Of a stretch of DNA of 64,000 nucleotides, positions 62,894 through 64,000 are shown piece after piece. Made by a program: the position numbers and the translations under genes. The notes below the pieces were generated by a model. It was not told where the DNA came from and searched no databases. It saw only the letters and a program-made list of their open reading frames with translations. This DNA comes from VXPQ01 sp965232485 (GTDB lineage: Bacteria; Bacteroidota; Rhodothermia; Rhodothermales; VXPQ01), in assembly GCA_965232485.1 (NCBI GenBank), contig OZ246975.1:1550001-1614000 (forward strand), read 5' to 3'. Within the stretch, counting starts at the first letter, position 1, and every line of letters starts with the position of its first letter.

Positions 62894-64000
62894 ATGCAGC
62901 GCATCCCAACTCTCATAGTCATTACAACGCTTGCCGCCACGCTCTTGCTGACGACCTGTTCGTCCGAAGCGCTTGCACAGGATTCCAATGTGGCGGCCTC
63001 TTCAAACACAGAAACATCCGCCGCGCCGGATTGCCCCGAACATGATCCGGCTGCTTCCGCACTGCCTCCCCAGGAGGAATTGGCGCGGGATATTCGCACC
63101 ATCGTGACGGACGTAAAATCTCCCATACAACAAGAAGCGCTTGCACAGGCAGCCCGCATCGCACCGGGACACATGAACGACGCCTTGCGCGAGGTACTCG
63201 TCGATGCGGCTGCGTTTGTCAACTATTTGCGGTCGTTAAGAAGAGAAACCGGCGATCCGCGGCTGGGCAGTCTTTCCCGCCTTCTGGCCTGCGCCCTGCA
63301 ACCCCACTTTTCCCAGAAAGAACTGACGGCGGACATTCTTTCCATTATTTCCTTTGATGAGCAAGGCCACTATCTGCCCGGAAACAGCGCGCGGCAAACC
63401 ACAGCGGCCTGGCTGGCCACGCACATACCTTCCGGGGAGATGGAAGAAGCATTGCAACGCGCCGTGACCAGGGGAATGCTGGGCATCGGGTCCGACTATT
63501 ATCCCATGCACACGGCCTGGTATCTTTTGTCCGAAGCGTTATCGAAACAATACGCTGAGCATTCCGATGCGGACCTTGCAGCGAAAATCCGTTCGGTTCA
63601 AGCAGGGGGAAAAGACATATATGCACCGCTTGCAGCAATACACGGGGCTGGCCGATGGGTTCATCCAGGGTTTGGCGACATCGGTGACCCTGAAAACATT
63701 GGTCCCGAGGCATGGACAGCCATGATAGAGACCCTGACCTGGTTGAATGAAAAAATAAATGAACGCGCCTGGTTGCTCGAACGCTTTGAGGCTGAGGACG
63801 ATGAGGAAGGCAAAAAGGCTCTGGAGATGAGCGAGCGAGATCAATGGCGTAGCAGAAGAATATTTCATTCGATGCTGGCAGATGCCGTTGCGAGCCTTGC
63901 AACGCCCGAAGCTATCGAAGCGCTGGCAAACGCAGGGGAGTTCCACTTTTCGTTCACACGTATGGGCAACCGTAGCGTTGTCCCGATTGTCGACGTGCTT
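62894..64000 (+). CDS. Helical-repeat lipoprotein, paralog 2 (runs off right edge)
   Basis: The ATG at 62894 opens 369 codons to the window end without a stop. The signal (MQRIPTLIVITTLAATLLLTTCSSE) has a lipobox LTTC. The mature part is paralogous to the preceding gene (SALPPQEELARDIRTIVTDV, APGHMNDALREVLVDAAAFV, AAWLATHIPSGEM), then diverges (DLAAKIRSVQAGGKDIYAPL). Truncated by the window; function unknown. Confidence 0.75.
   Translation, partial: MQRIPTLIVITTLAATLLLTTCSSEALAQDSNVAASSNTETSAAPDCPEHDPAASALPPQEELARDIRTIVTDVKSPIQQEALAQAARIAPGHMNDALREVLVDAAAFVNYLRSLRRETGDPRLGSLSRLLACALQPHFSQKELTADILSIISFDEQGHYLPGNSARQTTAAWLATHIPSGEMEEALQRAVTRGMLGIGSDYYPMHTAWYLLSEALSKQYAEHSDADLAAKIRSVQAGGKDIYAPLAAIHGAGRWVHPGFGDIGDPENIGPEAWTAMIETLTWLNEKINERAWLLERFEAEDDEEGKKALEMSERDQWRSRRIFHSMLADAVASLATPEAIEALANAGEFHFSFTRMGNRSVVPIVDVL

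Overview
The window is about 60% GC, densely coded, and fits a marine or sponge-associated member of the Rhodothermota (Bacteroidota-related, Rhodothermia-like). The clues are type IX secretion C-terminal signals (NFPNPFNPSTEI), TonB receptors paired with GLPGLI and DUF4249 proteins, start sites without strong Shine-Dalgarno sequences, and a complete alternative complex III next to an A2-type ('YSHPAVY') caa3 oxidase, as known in Rhodothermus marinus. This placement is inferred from gene content only. I saw no rRNA, tRNA or CRISPR.

Layout. (1) 1-6.1 kb, minus strand: three secreted proteins. One is a cadherin/Ig-repeat protein broken by a 15-base G tract. It is translationally coupled to a heparinase-like, AT-rich enzyme with a T9SS tail, followed by the start of a third exported protein. 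(2) 6.17-6.85 kb: an internally deleted IS3-family element. (3) 6.9-13.2 kb, minus: an A1-type aa3 oxidase operon with a cupredoxin lipoprotein, small membrane proteins, an SDH-type Clp-fold protease and a small hypothetical protein. (4) 13.3-22.0 kb: small hypotheticals and two outer-membrane receptor units, plus a small secreted protein broken by an in-frame stop.

(5) 22.0-34.5 kb, minus: the most unusual region, a tight run of 13 genes. It encodes a cytochrome bd-like CydA protein without CydB or a visible GRQPW quinol loop, three multi-domain c-type cytochromes, a NirJ/AhbC/AhbD-like radical SAM protein, a ferredoxin, an Mrp ATPase, a universal stress fusion protein, a CopD-like protein and several unknowns. 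Five copies of a domain resembling PCP_red (the small C-terminal domain of dark protochlorophyllide reductase) are spread over three of these proteins, with no photosynthesis genes in view. I propose it as a respiratory complex with its own cofactor and assembly system.

(6) 34.7-37.9 kb: a lamin-tail T9SS protein and a SulP transporter. (7) 37.9-51.0 kb, minus: alternative complex III (actABCDEF), a small membrane protein, SCO, and the caa3 oxidase (II, I, III, IV), forming one electron path from quinol to oxygen. (8) 51.2-57.8 kb, plus: a glycosyltransferase/PGT hybrid, accA, nadC, a ROK sugar kinase and a polyprenyl glycosylphosphotransferase. (9) 57.8-64 kb: a repeat-rich spacer, a DinG/XPD-like helicase with an unassigned N-terminal region, and two tandem paralogous lipoproteins, the second running off the window.

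A roughly 255-bp element with terminal inverted repeats occurs twice (27.9 and 39.0 kb). It carries a long internal hairpin whose base pairs covary between the copies. One copy supplies the stop codon of the radical SAM gene and the other separates coxA from coxC.
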